Positions 8,329 through 17,079 of a stretch of 34,386 nt of DNA are shown one piece after another (the stretch's first letter is position 1; every line of letters starts with the position of its first letter). A program made the position numbers and the translations under genes. The notes under the pieces are model-generated. The model had not been told where the DNA came from. It saw only the letters and a program-made list of their open reading frames with translations, and did no database searches. Source of the stretch: Rhodospirillales bacterium (GTDB taxonomy: Bacteria > Pseudomonadota > Alphaproteobacteria > ATCC43930 > CGMCC-115725); contig DAHUYF010000121.1 of assembly GCA_027315365.1 (NCBI GenBank), positions 1-34,386 of the forward strand, in the 5' to 3' direction.

Positions 8329-9045
8329 TTACCTGCGAACGATCTCGCCGTTGCGCGCGCAGCCGGCCGAGGCCAGCTCGACGAATGCCTCCGTCACGTC
8401 CTCGGGTCGGGCGAGGGGCGCGCGATCCTCGCCGGGGAAGCCCTGGGCGCGCAGATTGGTTGCGACGACGCCGGGATCGACCAGATTCACCTTGAGCGCC
8501 GTCTTGGTCACTTCCCCGGCATAGATCCGGGCCATGCTCTCGAGCCCCGCCTTGCTCGCGGCGTAGGCGCCCCAGTACGGCACCGCTTCGCGCCCGGCGG
8601 CGCAGGTGGTGAAGATGAGCCGGCCTGCCTCCGAGAGCCGCAGCAGCGGGTCAAGCGAGCGGATGAGGCGCCAGTTCGCGGTGAGATTGACTGCGATCAC
8701 CTCGTCCCAGGTGGCGGGCGCGAAATGCCCCATCGGCGAGAGCGAGCCCAGCAATCCTGCATTGCCGACGAGCACGTCGAGCCGGCCGAAGCGCTGATAG
8801 AGCGCCGCACCCATCTGATCGATCTGGTCGAACTGGCGGAGATCGAGCGGCACCAGCGTGGAGACGCCGCCGGCGGCGCGGATCTCGTCGTCGCGCTCCT
8901 CGAGCCCGCCGACGGTGCGGGCGACCAGGATGACGTGTGCGCCCTCGGCGGCGAACCGCCGCGCCACCGCCGCGCCGATGCCGCGCGAGGCGCCGGTGAT
9001 GAGCGCGAGACGCCCGCTGAGGCGCTTGCCCGCCGGGAAGGACAC
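8329..9045 (-). CDS. Short-chain dehydrogenase/reductase with Cys at the catalytic Ser site
   Basis: This is a 238-residue classical SDR oxidoreductase. The cofactor loop GASRGIG is near residue 18, NAG near 95, and the catalytic YAASK is present. The residue 13 positions before the catalytic Tyr, normally Ser, is Cys (FTTCAAGREAV; codon TGC on the coding strand), so one member of the Ser-Tyr-Lys set is changed. Start GTG at 9045 leaves 6 bp after the purF stop, so the gene is probably co-transcribed with purF as its last member. A purF-SDR pair is common in related genomes. Substrate is unknown. Its stop faces the isomerase gene 38 bp away. Confidence 0.85.
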   Translation of the reverse strand: MSFPAGKRLSGRLALITGASRGIGAAVARRFAAEGAHVILVARTVGGLEERDDEIRAAGGVSTLVPLDLRQFDQIDQMGAALYQRFGRLDVLVGNAGLLGSLSPMGHFAPATWDEVIAVNLTANWRLIRSLDPLLRLSEAGRLIFTTCAAGREAVPYWGAYAASKAGLESMARIYAGEVTKTALKVNLVDPGVVATNLRAQGFPGEDRAPLARPEDVTEAFVELASAGCARNGEIVRR

Positions 9046-9051
9046 GGGCGG

Positions 9052-10506
9052 CTACGCGGTCTCGGCGAGCAGCGACAGCTGGGTTGACACCTTGCCGGCA
9101 TCGTGATCGACGAGCGCGATGGGATAGTCGCCGGTGAAGCAGGCGTCGCAGAAGCGCGGCGCCGCCGGATCGCGCCGGCGCTCGCCCATGGCGCGGTAGA
9201 GTCCGTCGATCGAGATGAAGGCGAGGCTGTCGGCGCCGATGAAGCGCGCCATCTCCGCCACGTCCATGCGAGAGGCGAGAAGCTTCTCGCGCTCGGGCGT
9301 GGCGATGCCGTAGAAGCAGGAATGGCTGGTCGGCGGGCTCGAGATGCGCATATGCACCTCGCGCGCGCCGGCTTGGCGTACCATCTCGACGATCTTGGTC
9401 GAGGTCGTGCCGCGCACGATGGAATCGTCGACCAGGATCACGCGCTTGCCCTCGATCTTCACGCGGTTGGCGTTGTGCTTGAGCCTGACGCCGAGATGAC
9501 GGATCTGGTCGGTCGGCTCGATGAAGGTGCGGCCGACATAGTGGTTGCGGATGATGCCGAGTTCGAAGGGCAGGCCGCTCTCCTGCGCGTAGCCGAGCGC
9601 GGCCGGCACGCCCGAATCCGGCACCGGGATGACGATATCGGCGCCGACTCCGCTCTCGCGGGCGAGCTCGGCGCCGATGCGCTTCCTCGCCTCGTAGACG
9701 CTGATGCCGTCGACGACGCTGTCGGGTCGTGCGAAATAGATGTACTCGAAGACGCAGAAGCGCTGCTTGGCGCGTTCGAAGGGCTTGCTGCTGTGCACGC
9801 CCAGCGCGTTGATGGTGACAATCTCGCCGGCCTCGACGTCGCGAACGAAGTCGGCGCCGATGATGTCGAGTGCGCAGCTCTCCGAGGCGAGGATCCAGGC
9901 GTCGCCGAGCTTACCCAGAACCAGCGGCCGGACCCCCAGCGGGTCGCGCACGCCGATCACCCCGTTCTGGGTCAGCGCCACCAGCGAGTAGGCGCCTTCC
10001 ACCTGGCGCAGCGCGTCGATCATCCGCTCCTCGACGGTGCGCTTCAGGCTGGTGGCGATGAGATGGACGATGACCTCGGTATCGCTGGTCGATTGGAAGA
10101 GGCTGCCGCGGGCGACGAGCTTGCGCCGCAGGTGATAGGAGTTGGTGAGATTGCCGTTGTGGCAGATGGCGAGACCGCCGAACTCGAAATCGGCGAAGAG
10201 TGGCTGGACGTTGCGCATCGCCACTTCGCCGGTGGTGGCGTAGCGCACATGGCCGATGGCGGAGTGGCCGTTGAGCCGGCCGATCACCTCTTTCGAGCTG
10301 AAATTCTCGCCGACATGGCCCATGCCGCGATGGACATGAAACTGCTCGCCGTCATAGGCGACGATGCCTGCCGCCTCCTGGCCGCGGTGCTGCAGCGCAT
10401 GCAGCCCCAACGCCGCCAGCGCCGCCGATTCGACATGGCCCCAGATGCCGAAGACACCGCATTCCTCGCGCAGATGGTCGTCGTCGAGCGGATGGGTCGT
10501 CAGCAT
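9052..10506 (-). CDS. purF: Amidophosphoribosyltransferase
   Basis: PurF catalyses the first committed step of purine synthesis, PRPP plus glutamine to 5-phosphoribosylamine. The 484-residue protein has a short propeptide and the nucleophile Cys16 in REECGVFGI, which becomes N-terminal after processing. The glutaminase domain comes first (about 16-245), then a phosphoribosyltransferase domain with the PRPP loop VILVDDSIVRGTTS. It is the iron-sulfur type: the four cysteines expected to bind [4Fe-4S] are present (Cys before VFEYIYFARPD; Cys in SHSCFYGIA; both Cys in CDACFTGDYP). The ATG at 10506 has a purine-rich AAGGCAGG upstream. It follows cvpA by 131 bp, the conserved order, and an SDR gene follows downstream. 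Confidence 0.96.
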   Translation of the reverse strand: MLTTHPLDDDHLREECGVFGIWGHVESAALAALGLHALQHRGQEAAGIVAYDGEQFHVHRGMGHVGENFSSKEVIGRLNGHSAIGHVRYATTGEVAMRNVQPLFADFEFGGLAICHNGNLTNSYHLRRKLVARGSLFQSTSDTEVIVHLIATSLKRTVEERMIDALRQVEGAYSLVALTQNGVIGVRDPLGVRPLVLGKLGDAWILASESCALDIIGADFVRDVEAGEIVTINALGVHSSKPFERAKQRFCVFEYIYFARPDSVVDGISVYEARKRIGAELARESGVGADIVIPVPDSGVPAALGYAQESGLPFELGIIRNHYVGRTFIEPTDQIRHLGVRLKHNANRVKIEGKRVILVDDSIVRGTTSTKIVEMVRQAGAREVHMRISSPPTSHSCFYGIATPEREKLLASRMDVAEMARFIGADSLAFISIDGLYRAMGERRRDPAAPRFCDACFTGDYPIALVDHDAGKVSTQLSLLAETA

Positions 10507-10637
10507 GACCTGCCTTGGTTAAGAGCGGTTAAGACCCCGACACCCGGGGCTAAAGTGGGGATTGCTTGGCGGGATGTCGAGAAGCCCCGCGAGCCTTCTA
10601 CACGCAACCGCCGCTTGCCGCCAGGGGGCGCGGGCAT

Positions 10638-11309
10638 CTACTTCGTGTCCTGCTGTTGCTGTATCAAGCGGTTAAGATCGCGCTGGTCGTCAACCGAATA
10701 GGGTGTGCCGCGGTCGTGCCCGTTTGCCGGCTGGCGCGGCGTGCTGAGCGCGCGCATGGCGCTGGCCGCTTCATTCATCTGCTCGGCGGCGCGCCTCGTG
10801 TCCTCGGCGGTGGCTTGCGCCCGGGCGCGGTAGGCGGCAGGGACCAGCGCCCGCAGTCGCTCGGCGCCGTTGGCCAGCAGCGGCAGCGTCTTGGCATCGG
10901 CGATCCAGCCCGGCTGCTGCTGGCTGCCTGCCGGCAGCGCCCAGGACAGGGCGATATAGAGCAGGCATACCAGGACCAGCCCGCGCACCAGGCCGAAGAC
11001 CAGGCCGAGCGTGCGGTCGACGGCGGAAAGCGAGCTCTCCTTTACCCGGCCGGCGATCGACGAAGTGACCAGCGACAGCACGATCAGCGAGACCAGGAAG
11101 AGCGCGAGCGCCGCGGCCGCCTCCGCCACCGGCCCCCGGGGCAGGAACCGCTCGGCCAAGGGCGCCGCATAGGGTAGTCCATAGAGCGCGGCCAAGGCGG
11201 CGCCGACCCAGGCGGCCACCGACAGCGCTTCCTTGACGAAGCCGCGGGCGAAGGCGAAGAGCCCCGAGATCAGGACCACCGCGATGACGATGATGTCGAG
11301 CAGGTTCAT
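10638..11309 (-). CDS. cvpA: CvpA family membrane protein
   Basis: This 223-residue protein has four hydrophobic segments within the first about 125 residues (starting LLDIIVIAVVLISGLFAFARGFVKE, which is the CvpA signature) and a polar, Gln/Ala-rich C-terminal tail ending IQQQQDTK. CvpA proteins are inner-membrane proteins linked to colicin V secretion and envelope homeostasis in E. coli; their exact activity is unsettled. The ATG at 11309 overlaps the radA stop as ATGA, indicating translational coupling. purF follows, as in many proteobacteria. The same frame stays open far upstream inside radA, but that is antiparallel GC-rich read-through. Confidence 0.92.
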   Translation of the reverse strand: MNLLDIIVIAVVLISGLFAFARGFVKEALSVAAWVGAALAALYGLPYAAPLAERFLPRGPVAEAAAALALFLVSLIVLSLVTSSIAGRVKESSLSAVDRTLGLVFGLVRGLVLVCLLYIALSWALPAGSQQQPGWIADAKTLPLLANGAERLRALVPAAYRARAQATAEDTRRAAEQMNEAASAMRALSTPRQPANGHDRGTPYSVDDQRDLNRLIQQQQDTK

Positions 11310-12736
11310 CGCCTCGTCCCGGGGGCCGCCAGGCTGCGCGGCGCGCGGCGCGGCTGATCCTCGAAGAGTTCGACGAGATGGCGCAGATGGCGCAACTCGC
11401 GCAGCGCGATGCCGGCCGGCGGCGCGCGCTCCTGGCCGCGGCCGCGATAGGCCGGCGCCAGCGCCGCGGTAAAGCCGAGCTTGCTCGCCTCCTTGAGCCG
11501 AGCCTCGGCCTGTCCCACCGGTCGCACCTCGCCGGAGAGGCCGATCTCGCCGAAGATCACGGTTTCTGCCGGCACCGGCTGCAGGCGCAGCGCTGAAACC
11601 AGCGCCGCGGCCACCGCGAGATCGGCGGCCGGCTCGGCGATGCGCAACCCGCCGGCGACGTTGAGATAGATGTCGTTGAGGCCGATTTGCACGCCGCAGC
11701 GTGCCTCGAGAACGGCCAGCACCATGGCGAGGCGGTTGCCGTCCCAGCCGACCACGGCGCGGCGCGGCGTGCCCAGGCTCGACGGTGCCACCAGGGCCTG
11801 GATCTCCACCAGCACCGGCCGCGTGCCTTCCATGCCGGCGAACACCGCCGCGCCGGAGCTGTCGCCCTGGCGCTCGGCAAGGAATAGCGCCGAAGGGTTC
11901 GGCACCTCGGCGAGGCCAGCATCGGTCATCTCGAAGACGCCGATCTCGTCGGTCGGGCCGAAACGGTTCTTGACCGCGCGCAGGATGCGGAACTGGTGGC
12001 CGCGCTCGCCCTCGAAATAGAGCACGGTGTCGACCATGTGCTCGAGCACGCGCGGGCCGGCGATCAGCCCCTCCTTGGTCACGTGTCCCACCAGGATCAC
12101 CGAGAAGCCGCGCTGCTTGGCGAGACGGATAAGCTCCTGCGCCGCGGCGCGTACCTGGCTTACCGTGCCGGGTGCGCTGTCGAGCGTGTCGATGTACATG
12201 GTCTGGATGGAGTCGATGACGACGACGTCGGGCGCGACCGCTTCGTCGAGCGAGGCGACGATATCGCGGACGCTGGTGGCCGCGGCGAGCATCACCGGCG
12301 CCCCCGCCACGGCCAGCCGCGCCGCGCGCAGCCGCACCTGGTCGAGCGACTCCTCGCCCGATACATAGGCGCAGCGCAGCGGCGCGCCGCCCTTGCCCGA
12401 GGCCAGCGCCGCCACCACCTGCAGCAGCACCGTCGATTTGCCGATGCCGGGATCGCCCCCCACCAGCAGCGCCGAGCCCGGAACCATGCCGCCGCCGCAG
12501 ACGCGGTCGAACTCGGCGATGCCCGAGACGCGGCGCGGTACCGCCTGGGCGGCGCCGTCGAGTCCGGAAAAGACGAGTTTGCGTCCCTTGCCGCCGCCGA
12601 GGCCTTTGGGTGCGCTGTCGCGCACGACCTCTTCGACCAAGCTGTTCCAGCCGCCGCAGGCGTCGCACCGCCCCGCCCATTTCGGATGCGCGGAGCCGCA
12701 TTCCTGACAGACGAAGCGGGCCTGCGTGCGTGCCAC
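11306..12736 (-). CDS. radA: DNA repair protein RadA (Sms)
   Basis: RadA is a RecA-like, DnaB-related ATPase that promotes branch migration during recombinational repair. The 476-residue protein has the N-terminal zinc finger (Cys10, Cys13, Cys24, Cys27), the Walker A GGDPGIGKS at 93-101, the RadA-specific KNRFG motif, and a C-terminal Lon-protease-like domain. Start GTG at 12736 gives MARTQARFVCQECG, the standard family start. The gene lies 18 bp after the mlaF stop and overlaps cvpA by 4 bp. All key motifs are intact. Confidence 0.96.
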   Translation of the reverse strand: MARTQARFVCQECGSAHPKWAGRCDACGGWNSLVEEVVRDSAPKGLGGGKGRKLVFSGLDGAAQAVPRRVSGIAEFDRVCGGGMVPGSALLVGGDPGIGKSTVLLQVVAALASGKGGAPLRCAYVSGEESLDQVRLRAARLAVAGAPVMLAAATSVRDIVASLDEAVAPDVVVIDSIQTMYIDTLDSAPGTVSQVRAAAQELIRLAKQRGFSVILVGHVTKEGLIAGPRVLEHMVDTVLYFEGERGHQFRILRAVKNRFGPTDEIGVFEMTDAGLAEVPNPSALFLAERQGDSSGAAVFAGMEGTRPVLVEIQALVAPSSLGTPRRAVVGWDGNRLAMVLAVLEARCGVQIGLNDIYLNVAGGLRIAEPAADLAVAAALVSALRLQPVPAETVIFGEIGLSGEVRPVGQAEARLKEASKLGFTAALAPAYRGRGQERAPPAGIALRELRHLRHLVELFEDQPRRAPRSLAAPGTRR

Positions 12737-12754
12737 GTCAGTCTCCCCGACCGG

Positions 12755-13531
12755 TCACAGCGCGCGCACCTCCATCTTGATCGGGCCTTCGGCGCGGCCG
12801 TGGATGAACTGGTCGACATAGGGGTTGCCCGAGCGGTCGATCTCCTCCTTGCGGCCCGCCCAGATGATACGCCCTTTGTAGATCATGGCGATGCGATCGG
12901 CGATCTTGTGCGCGCTCACCATGTCGTGGGTGATCGAGATGGCGGTGGCGCCGAGCTCGCGCACACATTTGACGATGAGGTCGTTGATCACGTCGGCCAT
13001 GATCGGATCGAGTCCGGTGGTCGGCTCGTCGAAGATGATGATCTCGGGCTCGGCGGCGATGGCGCGCGCCAGCGCCACGCGCTTCTGCATGCCGCCCGAC
13101 AGCTCCGACGGGCGAAGCTCGCCGACCTCGGGGCCGAGCCCGACGGCGCCCAGCTTCTGCAAGGCGATCTCCTTGGCGCGGGCGCGCTCGGTGCCGCGGC
13201 CCTGGATCAGGCCGAAGGCGACGTTCTCCCAGACGCTCAGCGAATCGAAAAGCGCCGAGCCCTGGAACAGCATGCCGAATTTCTGCATGAGCTTCTCGCG
13301 CTCGCGCGAGGGTATGCCGATCGCCTCGCGGCCGCCGACCGCGATCGATCCGCCGTCCGGCTCGATCAGCCCGAGAATGCACTTCACCAGCACGGATTTG
13401 CCCGAGCCGGAGCCGCCGATGACGACGAGGCTCTCGCGCTCGCCGACGTCGAGGTCGATGCCGTCGAGCACGATCTTGCGGCCGAAGGATTTCTTGAGCC
13501 CGCGGACGGCGATCTTCGAGGCGGCGGCCAT
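12755..13531 (-). CDS. mlaF: MlaF-type ABC transporter ATPase (lipid transport)
   Basis: This is the ATP-binding subunit of an MCE/Mla-type phospholipid transporter at the inner membrane. The 258-residue protein has Walker A GGSGSGKS (about residues 39-46), the MlaF-type Q-loop segment FGMLFQGSALFDSLSVWENVAF, the signature LSGGMQKRVALARA, and Walker B IIIFDEPTTGLDP, then the H-loop ITHDM. The ATG at 13531 gives MAAASKIAVRGLKKSFG and leaves 2 bp after the mlaE stop, so the two are coupled. The solute-binding mlaD, mlaC and mlaB genes are not nearby, so they must be elsewhere if the system is complete. Confidence 0.92.
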   Translation of the reverse strand: MAAASKIAVRGLKKSFGRKIVLDGIDLDVGERESLVVIGGSGSGKSVLVKCILGLIEPDGGSIAVGGREAIGIPSREREKLMQKFGMLFQGSALFDSLSVWENVAFGLIQGRGTERARAKEIALQKLGAVGLGPEVGELRPSELSGGMQKRVALARAIAAEPEIIIFDEPTTGLDPIMADVINDLIVKCVRELGATAISITHDMVSAHKIADRIAMIYKGRIIWAGRKEEIDRSGNPYVDQFIHGRAEGPIKMEVRAL

Positions 13532-13533
13532 GG

Positions 13534-14304
13534 CTAGAACAGCACGCTGGTGAGCGCGCTGTCGAACAGCAGGATCAGGATCGAGGCCGAGACCACGGCG
13601 TAGGTGGTGGCGGTGCCAACGCCCTCGGCGCCGCCACGCGAGTGGTAGCCGTGATAGCAGCCCATCAGCGCGATGATGAAACCGAACACCGCGGCCTTGA
13701 TCAGGCCCGAGATGACGTCGTCGCTGCGCAGATAATCCGCCGTCTGGCCGAGATACCCGGCCGGGTTGAAGCCGAGCTTGTATGTCGCGACCAGGAAGCC
13801 GCCGAACACGCCGATGATGTCGGCCACCAGGACCAGAGCCGGGACCGCGATGGTGCCGGCGACCAGTCGCGGCACCACCAGATATTTGAAAGGGTTGGTC
13901 GAGAGCGTGGAGAGGGCGTCGATCTGGTCGGTAACGCGCATGGTGCCGATCTCGGCGGCCATGGCGGCGCCGATCCGGCCCGCCACCATCAGCGAGGCGA
14001 TTACCGGTCCGAGCTCGCGCGTCACCGACAGCACGACGACGGTGGCGACCGCGCCCTCGGCGGAGAAGCGGCTGAAGCCGGTATTGGTCTGCAGCGCCAG
14101 CACGACGCCGGTGAAAAGCGCGGTCAGCCCCACCACCGGCAGCGAGTAGTAGCCGATATCGATCATCTGCCGCCCTACCAGCCGCAGGTAGAAGGGCGGG
14201 CGCAGGCAATGGCTGAGCGCACGCAGCGCGAAAAGCGCCAGCCGTCCGGCGGCGGCGAGGAAGGAAAGGAAGACGCGGCCGACGCGGGCGAGAAAGTCGA
14301 GCAT
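13534..14304 (-). CDS. mlaE: MlaE-family lipid ABC transporter permease
   Basis: This 256-residue integral membrane protein of the MlaE/permease family is the partner of the ATPase that follows. The family hallmark TRELGPVIASLMVAGRIGAAMAAEIGTMRVTDQIDAL is present in the middle, with about five to six hydrophobic segments around it, and the C-terminus ends in a hydrophobic stretch. It starts 2 bp after the alr stop, giving a tight dnaB-alr-mlaE-mlaF-radA-cvpA operon. A standalone STAS-domain protein (MlaB) is not fused or adjacent. The role is inferred from family: movement of phospholipids between inner membrane and an MCE protein. Confidence 0.92.
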   Translation of the reverse strand: MLDFLARVGRVFLSFLAAAGRLALFALRALSHCLRPPFYLRLVGRQMIDIGYYSLPVVGLTALFTGVVLALQTNTGFSRFSAEGAVATVVVLSVTRELGPVIASLMVAGRIGAAMAAEIGTMRVTDQIDALSTLSTNPFKYLVVPRLVAGTIAVPALVLVADIIGVFGGFLVATYKLGFNPAGYLGQTADYLRSDDVISGLIKAAVFGFIIALMGCYHGYHSRGGAEGVGTATTYAVVSASILILLFDSALTSVLF

Positions 14305-14306
14305 GC

Positions 14307-15431
14307 TCAGCCGATCGCGCCGCGATAGACGCGGTGATAGCGCCGGCCGAGCGCGGTCAGGATCTCGTAGCCGATCGTCCCGGCGGCGGCGGCGGCGGCG
14401 TCCACGTCATAGGTCTCGTCGATGAGATCGACCAACGCACCGGGCCGCGCCAGGCAAGGGTCGACGCCGGTCACATCCAGGGTCATGAGGTCCATCGAGA
14501 TGCGTCCGATGACGGGAACCCGCTGGCCGGCGATGCCGGCGCTGCCGCGATGGCTCGCCGATCGGAGCCAACCATCGGCGTAGCCGACGGCGACCGTGGC
14601 GATGCGGCCGGGGCGTTCCATGCGATGCGCTGCACCATATCCAACGCTCTGCCCCCTGTCAACGTCGCGCACCTGCAGGATTCTGCCTTTGATGCGAACC
14701 ACTTGTGCCATCGGATTGGGCCGTCCCGGAGTCGGATTGACGCCATGGAGCGCGGCTCCCGGCCGGACGAAATCGAAGTGGAAATCGGTGCCGAGAAAGA
14801 TGCCGGAACCCGAGGCGAGACTGGCCGGCGCCGGCGGCAGCGCCGCAAGCGCGGTGCGGAAGGCGGCGAGCTGCCGGGCGTTCAGCGGTTGGTCTGGCTC
14901 TTCGGGGCAGGCCAGGTGACTGAGAACGGCCCGCAGCTCGAGTCCGGCGAGCGGCGACGGGTCGCGCGCCAGTTCGGCCAGCGCGCCCGGGCCAAGGCCG
15001 AGCCGGGCCATGCCGGTATCGACGTGGAGCATCGCGGGCAGCGCCCGCGTCGCCGCTCGCGAGCGCCAGGCGGCGATCTCTTGGAGATCGTTGAGCACCG
15101 GCAGGAGACGGGCGCGGGCGAACTCGCCGCCGGTGCCCGGCAGCAGTCCGTTCAACACGGCGATCTCCGTGTTCGGCAGCAGGCGCCTGAGGGCGATGCC
15201 CTCGTCGAGCGTTGCGACGAAGAACAGGCGGCAGCCGGCGGCGGCGAGCAGCGGCGCCACCTCAGCCATGCCGAGGCCATAGGCGTCTGCCTTGACCACC
15301 GCGGCGCAGCTCGCCCCGGGCTTCAGCCGCCCGGCAAGGCGCCGCCAGTTCGCCTCTATCGCGGCAAGGTCGATCTCCAACACCGCGCCGGCGCGCGCAA
15401 GCGCGCGCGACGGCCGGTCAGTAGCGCTCAT
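14307..15431 (-). CDS. alr: Alanine racemase
   Basis: Alr is a PLP enzyme that makes D-alanine for peptidoglycan. The 374-residue protein carries the PLP lysine in AVVKADAYGLG (Lys47) and the second catalytic base, Tyr, in the VGYGAAHR segment, with ISMDLMTLDVT in the C-terminal beta domain. The ATG at 15431 overlaps the end of dnaB by 14 bp, so translation is probably coupled. The N-terminus MSATDRPSRALARAGAVLEIDL adds about a dozen residues before the conserved start, which is normal variation. Confidence 0.95.
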   Translation of the reverse strand: MSATDRPSRALARAGAVLEIDLAAIEANWRRLAGRLKPGASCAAVVKADAYGLGMAEVAPLLAAAGCRLFFVATLDEGIALRRLLPNTEIAVLNGLLPGTGGEFARARLLPVLNDLQEIAAWRSRAATRALPAMLHVDTGMARLGLGPGALAELARDPSPLAGLELRAVLSHLACPEEPDQPLNARQLAAFRTALAALPPAPASLASGSGIFLGTDFHFDFVRPGAALHGVNPTPGRPNPMAQVVRIKGRILQVRDVDRGQSVGYGAAHRMERPGRIATVAVGYADGWLRSASHRGSAGIAGQRVPVIGRISMDLMTLDVTGVDPCLARPGALVDLIDETYDVDAAAAAAGTIGYEILTALGRRYHRVYRGAIG

Positions 15432-16950
15432 CGGGAAGATGATCGCCGCGCACGAAATTGTCGAAGCGGGTGGTCTCGCCGTCGAAGCGCAGGGTTACCT
15501 TTCCGATCGGGCCGTGGCGCTGCTTGGCGATGATCACCTCGCCGGTGCCGTGCACCTGCTCGAGCCGCTCCTGCCAGCGGGTATAGCGCTCGTTGAACTT
15601 CTCGTCGTTCTCCTCGGGCCGGCGCGTCGGCTCGCCGCGACTCAAATAGTACTCCTCGCGGAAGACGAACATGACGACGTCGGCGTCCTGTTCGATCGAG
15701 CCGGATTCACGCAGGTCGGAAAGCATCGGCCGCTTGTCTTCGCGTTGCTCCACGGCGCGCGAGAGCTGCGAGAGCGCCAGCACCGGCACGTTCAGCTCCT
15801 TGGCCAGCGCCTTGAGGCCGCGTGTGATCTCCGAGATCTCCTGCACGCGGTTCTCCATGCCGTCGCCGCTGCCGCGCAGCAGCTGGAGATAGTCGACGAT
15901 GATGAGGCCGAGGCCCTGCTGCCGCATCAGGCGGCGGGCGCGGGTGCGCAGGCCGGCGATGGTCAGCGCCGGGGTGTCGTCGATGAACAGCGGCACCGAA
16001 GAGAGCTTCTGACTGGCCTGGACGAATTTGCCGAAATCGTCGTGCGAGACGTCGCCGCGGCGGATCCGGTCGGAGGCGACGCCCGATTCCTCCGACAGGA
16101 CGCGCGTTGCCAGCTGCTCGGCCGACATCTCGAGCGAAAAGAATCCGATCACGGCGCCGTCTTCGGCGGTGAGTTTGCCGTCCGCGCCGCGCGTCGGGCG
16201 GTAGGCCTTGGCGGCGTTGAAGCCGATATTGGTGGCAAGCGCCGTCTTGCCCATCGACGGCCGGCCGGCCAGCACGACCAGGTCCGAAGGATGCAGCCCG
16301 CCCAGCAGCTTGTCGAGATCGGTGAACCCGGTGGAGACGCCGGTGGTGCGGCCGCTGCGCTTGAATGCGGTCTCCGCCATGGTGATCGCTTCCGCCAGCG
16401 CCTGCGTGAAGGCGCGGAAGCCGCCCTCGTGCTGGCCGTTCACGGCGAGATCGAAGAGCTTCTTCTCCGCTTGCTCGATCTGGGCCGCGGCGAGGCGGTC
16501 GAGGTCGTGATTGTAGGCGTCGTTGACCGTGTCCTCGCCGATCGCGATGAGCTGGCGGCGCAGATAGAGATCGTAGATCGTGCGCCCGTAATCCTCGGCG
16601 TTGATGATGGTCACCACCGAGGTGGCGAGCCGCGCCAGATACTGGGCGCCGCCGATCTCGGCGAGCGCGCCGTCCTGGTCGAAGAGGTTCTTGAGCGTCA
16701 CCGGGTTGGCGATCTGGCCGCGCTCGATCAGCTTGGCGATGGCGGCATAGATCCGGCCATGGACGCCCTCGGCGAAATGCTCCGCCAGCAGGAATTCGGC
16801 GACCCGGTGGAAGGTCGCGTTGTTGAGCAGGATGGCGCCGAGCAGGGCCTGCTCGGCTTCGAGGTTGTGCGGCGGCGTGCGATAGGTGCGATCGCCCTCG
16901 CGCAACGGCAGCACGTTAGACGGCACGACGGCAGGAATGGCGTTTTCCAT
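15418..16950 (-). CDS. dnaB: Replicative DNA helicase DnaB
   Basis: DnaB is the hexameric helicase at the replication fork. The 510-residue protein has the N-terminal primase-interacting domain (starting PHNLEAEQALLGAIL), the linker, and a RecA-like core with Walker A GRPSMGKTALA, the GVSTGFTDLDKLLGGLHPSDLVVLAG entry, LIIVDYLQLL (Walker B) and the C-terminal QRHGPIGKVTLRFDGETTRF. No intein is present. I chose the ATG at 16950 (MENAIPAV); an in-frame TTG at 16989 would add 13 residues and is unlikely. A 10-bp direct repeat lies immediately upstream. It heads the operon with alr. Confidence 0.95.
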   Translation of the reverse strand: MENAIPAVVPSNVLPLREGDRTYRTPPHNLEAEQALLGAILLNNATFHRVAEFLLAEHFAEGVHGRIYAAIAKLIERGQIANPVTLKNLFDQDGALAEIGGAQYLARLATSVVTIINAEDYGRTIYDLYLRRQLIAIGEDTVNDAYNHDLDRLAAAQIEQAEKKLFDLAVNGQHEGGFRAFTQALAEAITMAETAFKRSGRTTGVSTGFTDLDKLLGGLHPSDLVVLAGRPSMGKTALATNIGFNAAKAYRPTRGADGKLTAEDGAVIGFFSLEMSAEQLATRVLSEESGVASDRIRRGDVSHDDFGKFVQASQKLSSVPLFIDDTPALTIAGLRTRARRLMRQQGLGLIIVDYLQLLRGSGDGMENRVQEISEITRGLKALAKELNVPVLALSQLSRAVEQREDKRPMLSDLRESGSIEQDADVVMFVFREEYYLSRGEPTRRPEENDEKFNERYTRWQERLEQVHGTGEVIIAKQRHGPIGKVTLRFDGETTRFDNFVRGDHLPDERY

Positions 16951-16953
16951 GGA

Positions 16954-16984
16954 GCGCGATGTTCCCGGACTATCGCGCGATGTT
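16954..16984. repeat. Two direct 10-bp repeats, 21-bp period, upstream of dnaB
   Basis: GCGCGATGTT occurs at 16954-16963 and again at 16975-16984, each followed by a C/A then CC. The 21-bp period is two helical turns, which would put both copies on one DNA face. They lie in the dnaB leader, just before its ATG. Function unknown. Confidence 0.6.
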
Positions 16985-17079
16985 ACCAAGTCGCGTCGTC
17001 AGAAGACATGTCGATTCCATGCACAGCCTGTGGAAGGCGGGGACGCACGGGCGTGCCGGGCGAACTCGCGTCGCACCTC

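Noticed and set aside
10535-10549. Hairpin between cvpA and purF as a terminator
   Set aside because: Only a 5-bp stem and a short TCTT follow, so it is too weak to call.
9103-10701. Long plus-strand frame antisense to purF
   Set aside because: Composition (Asp/Ala/Gly/His-rich) and lack of motifs mark it as a mirror frame of purF.
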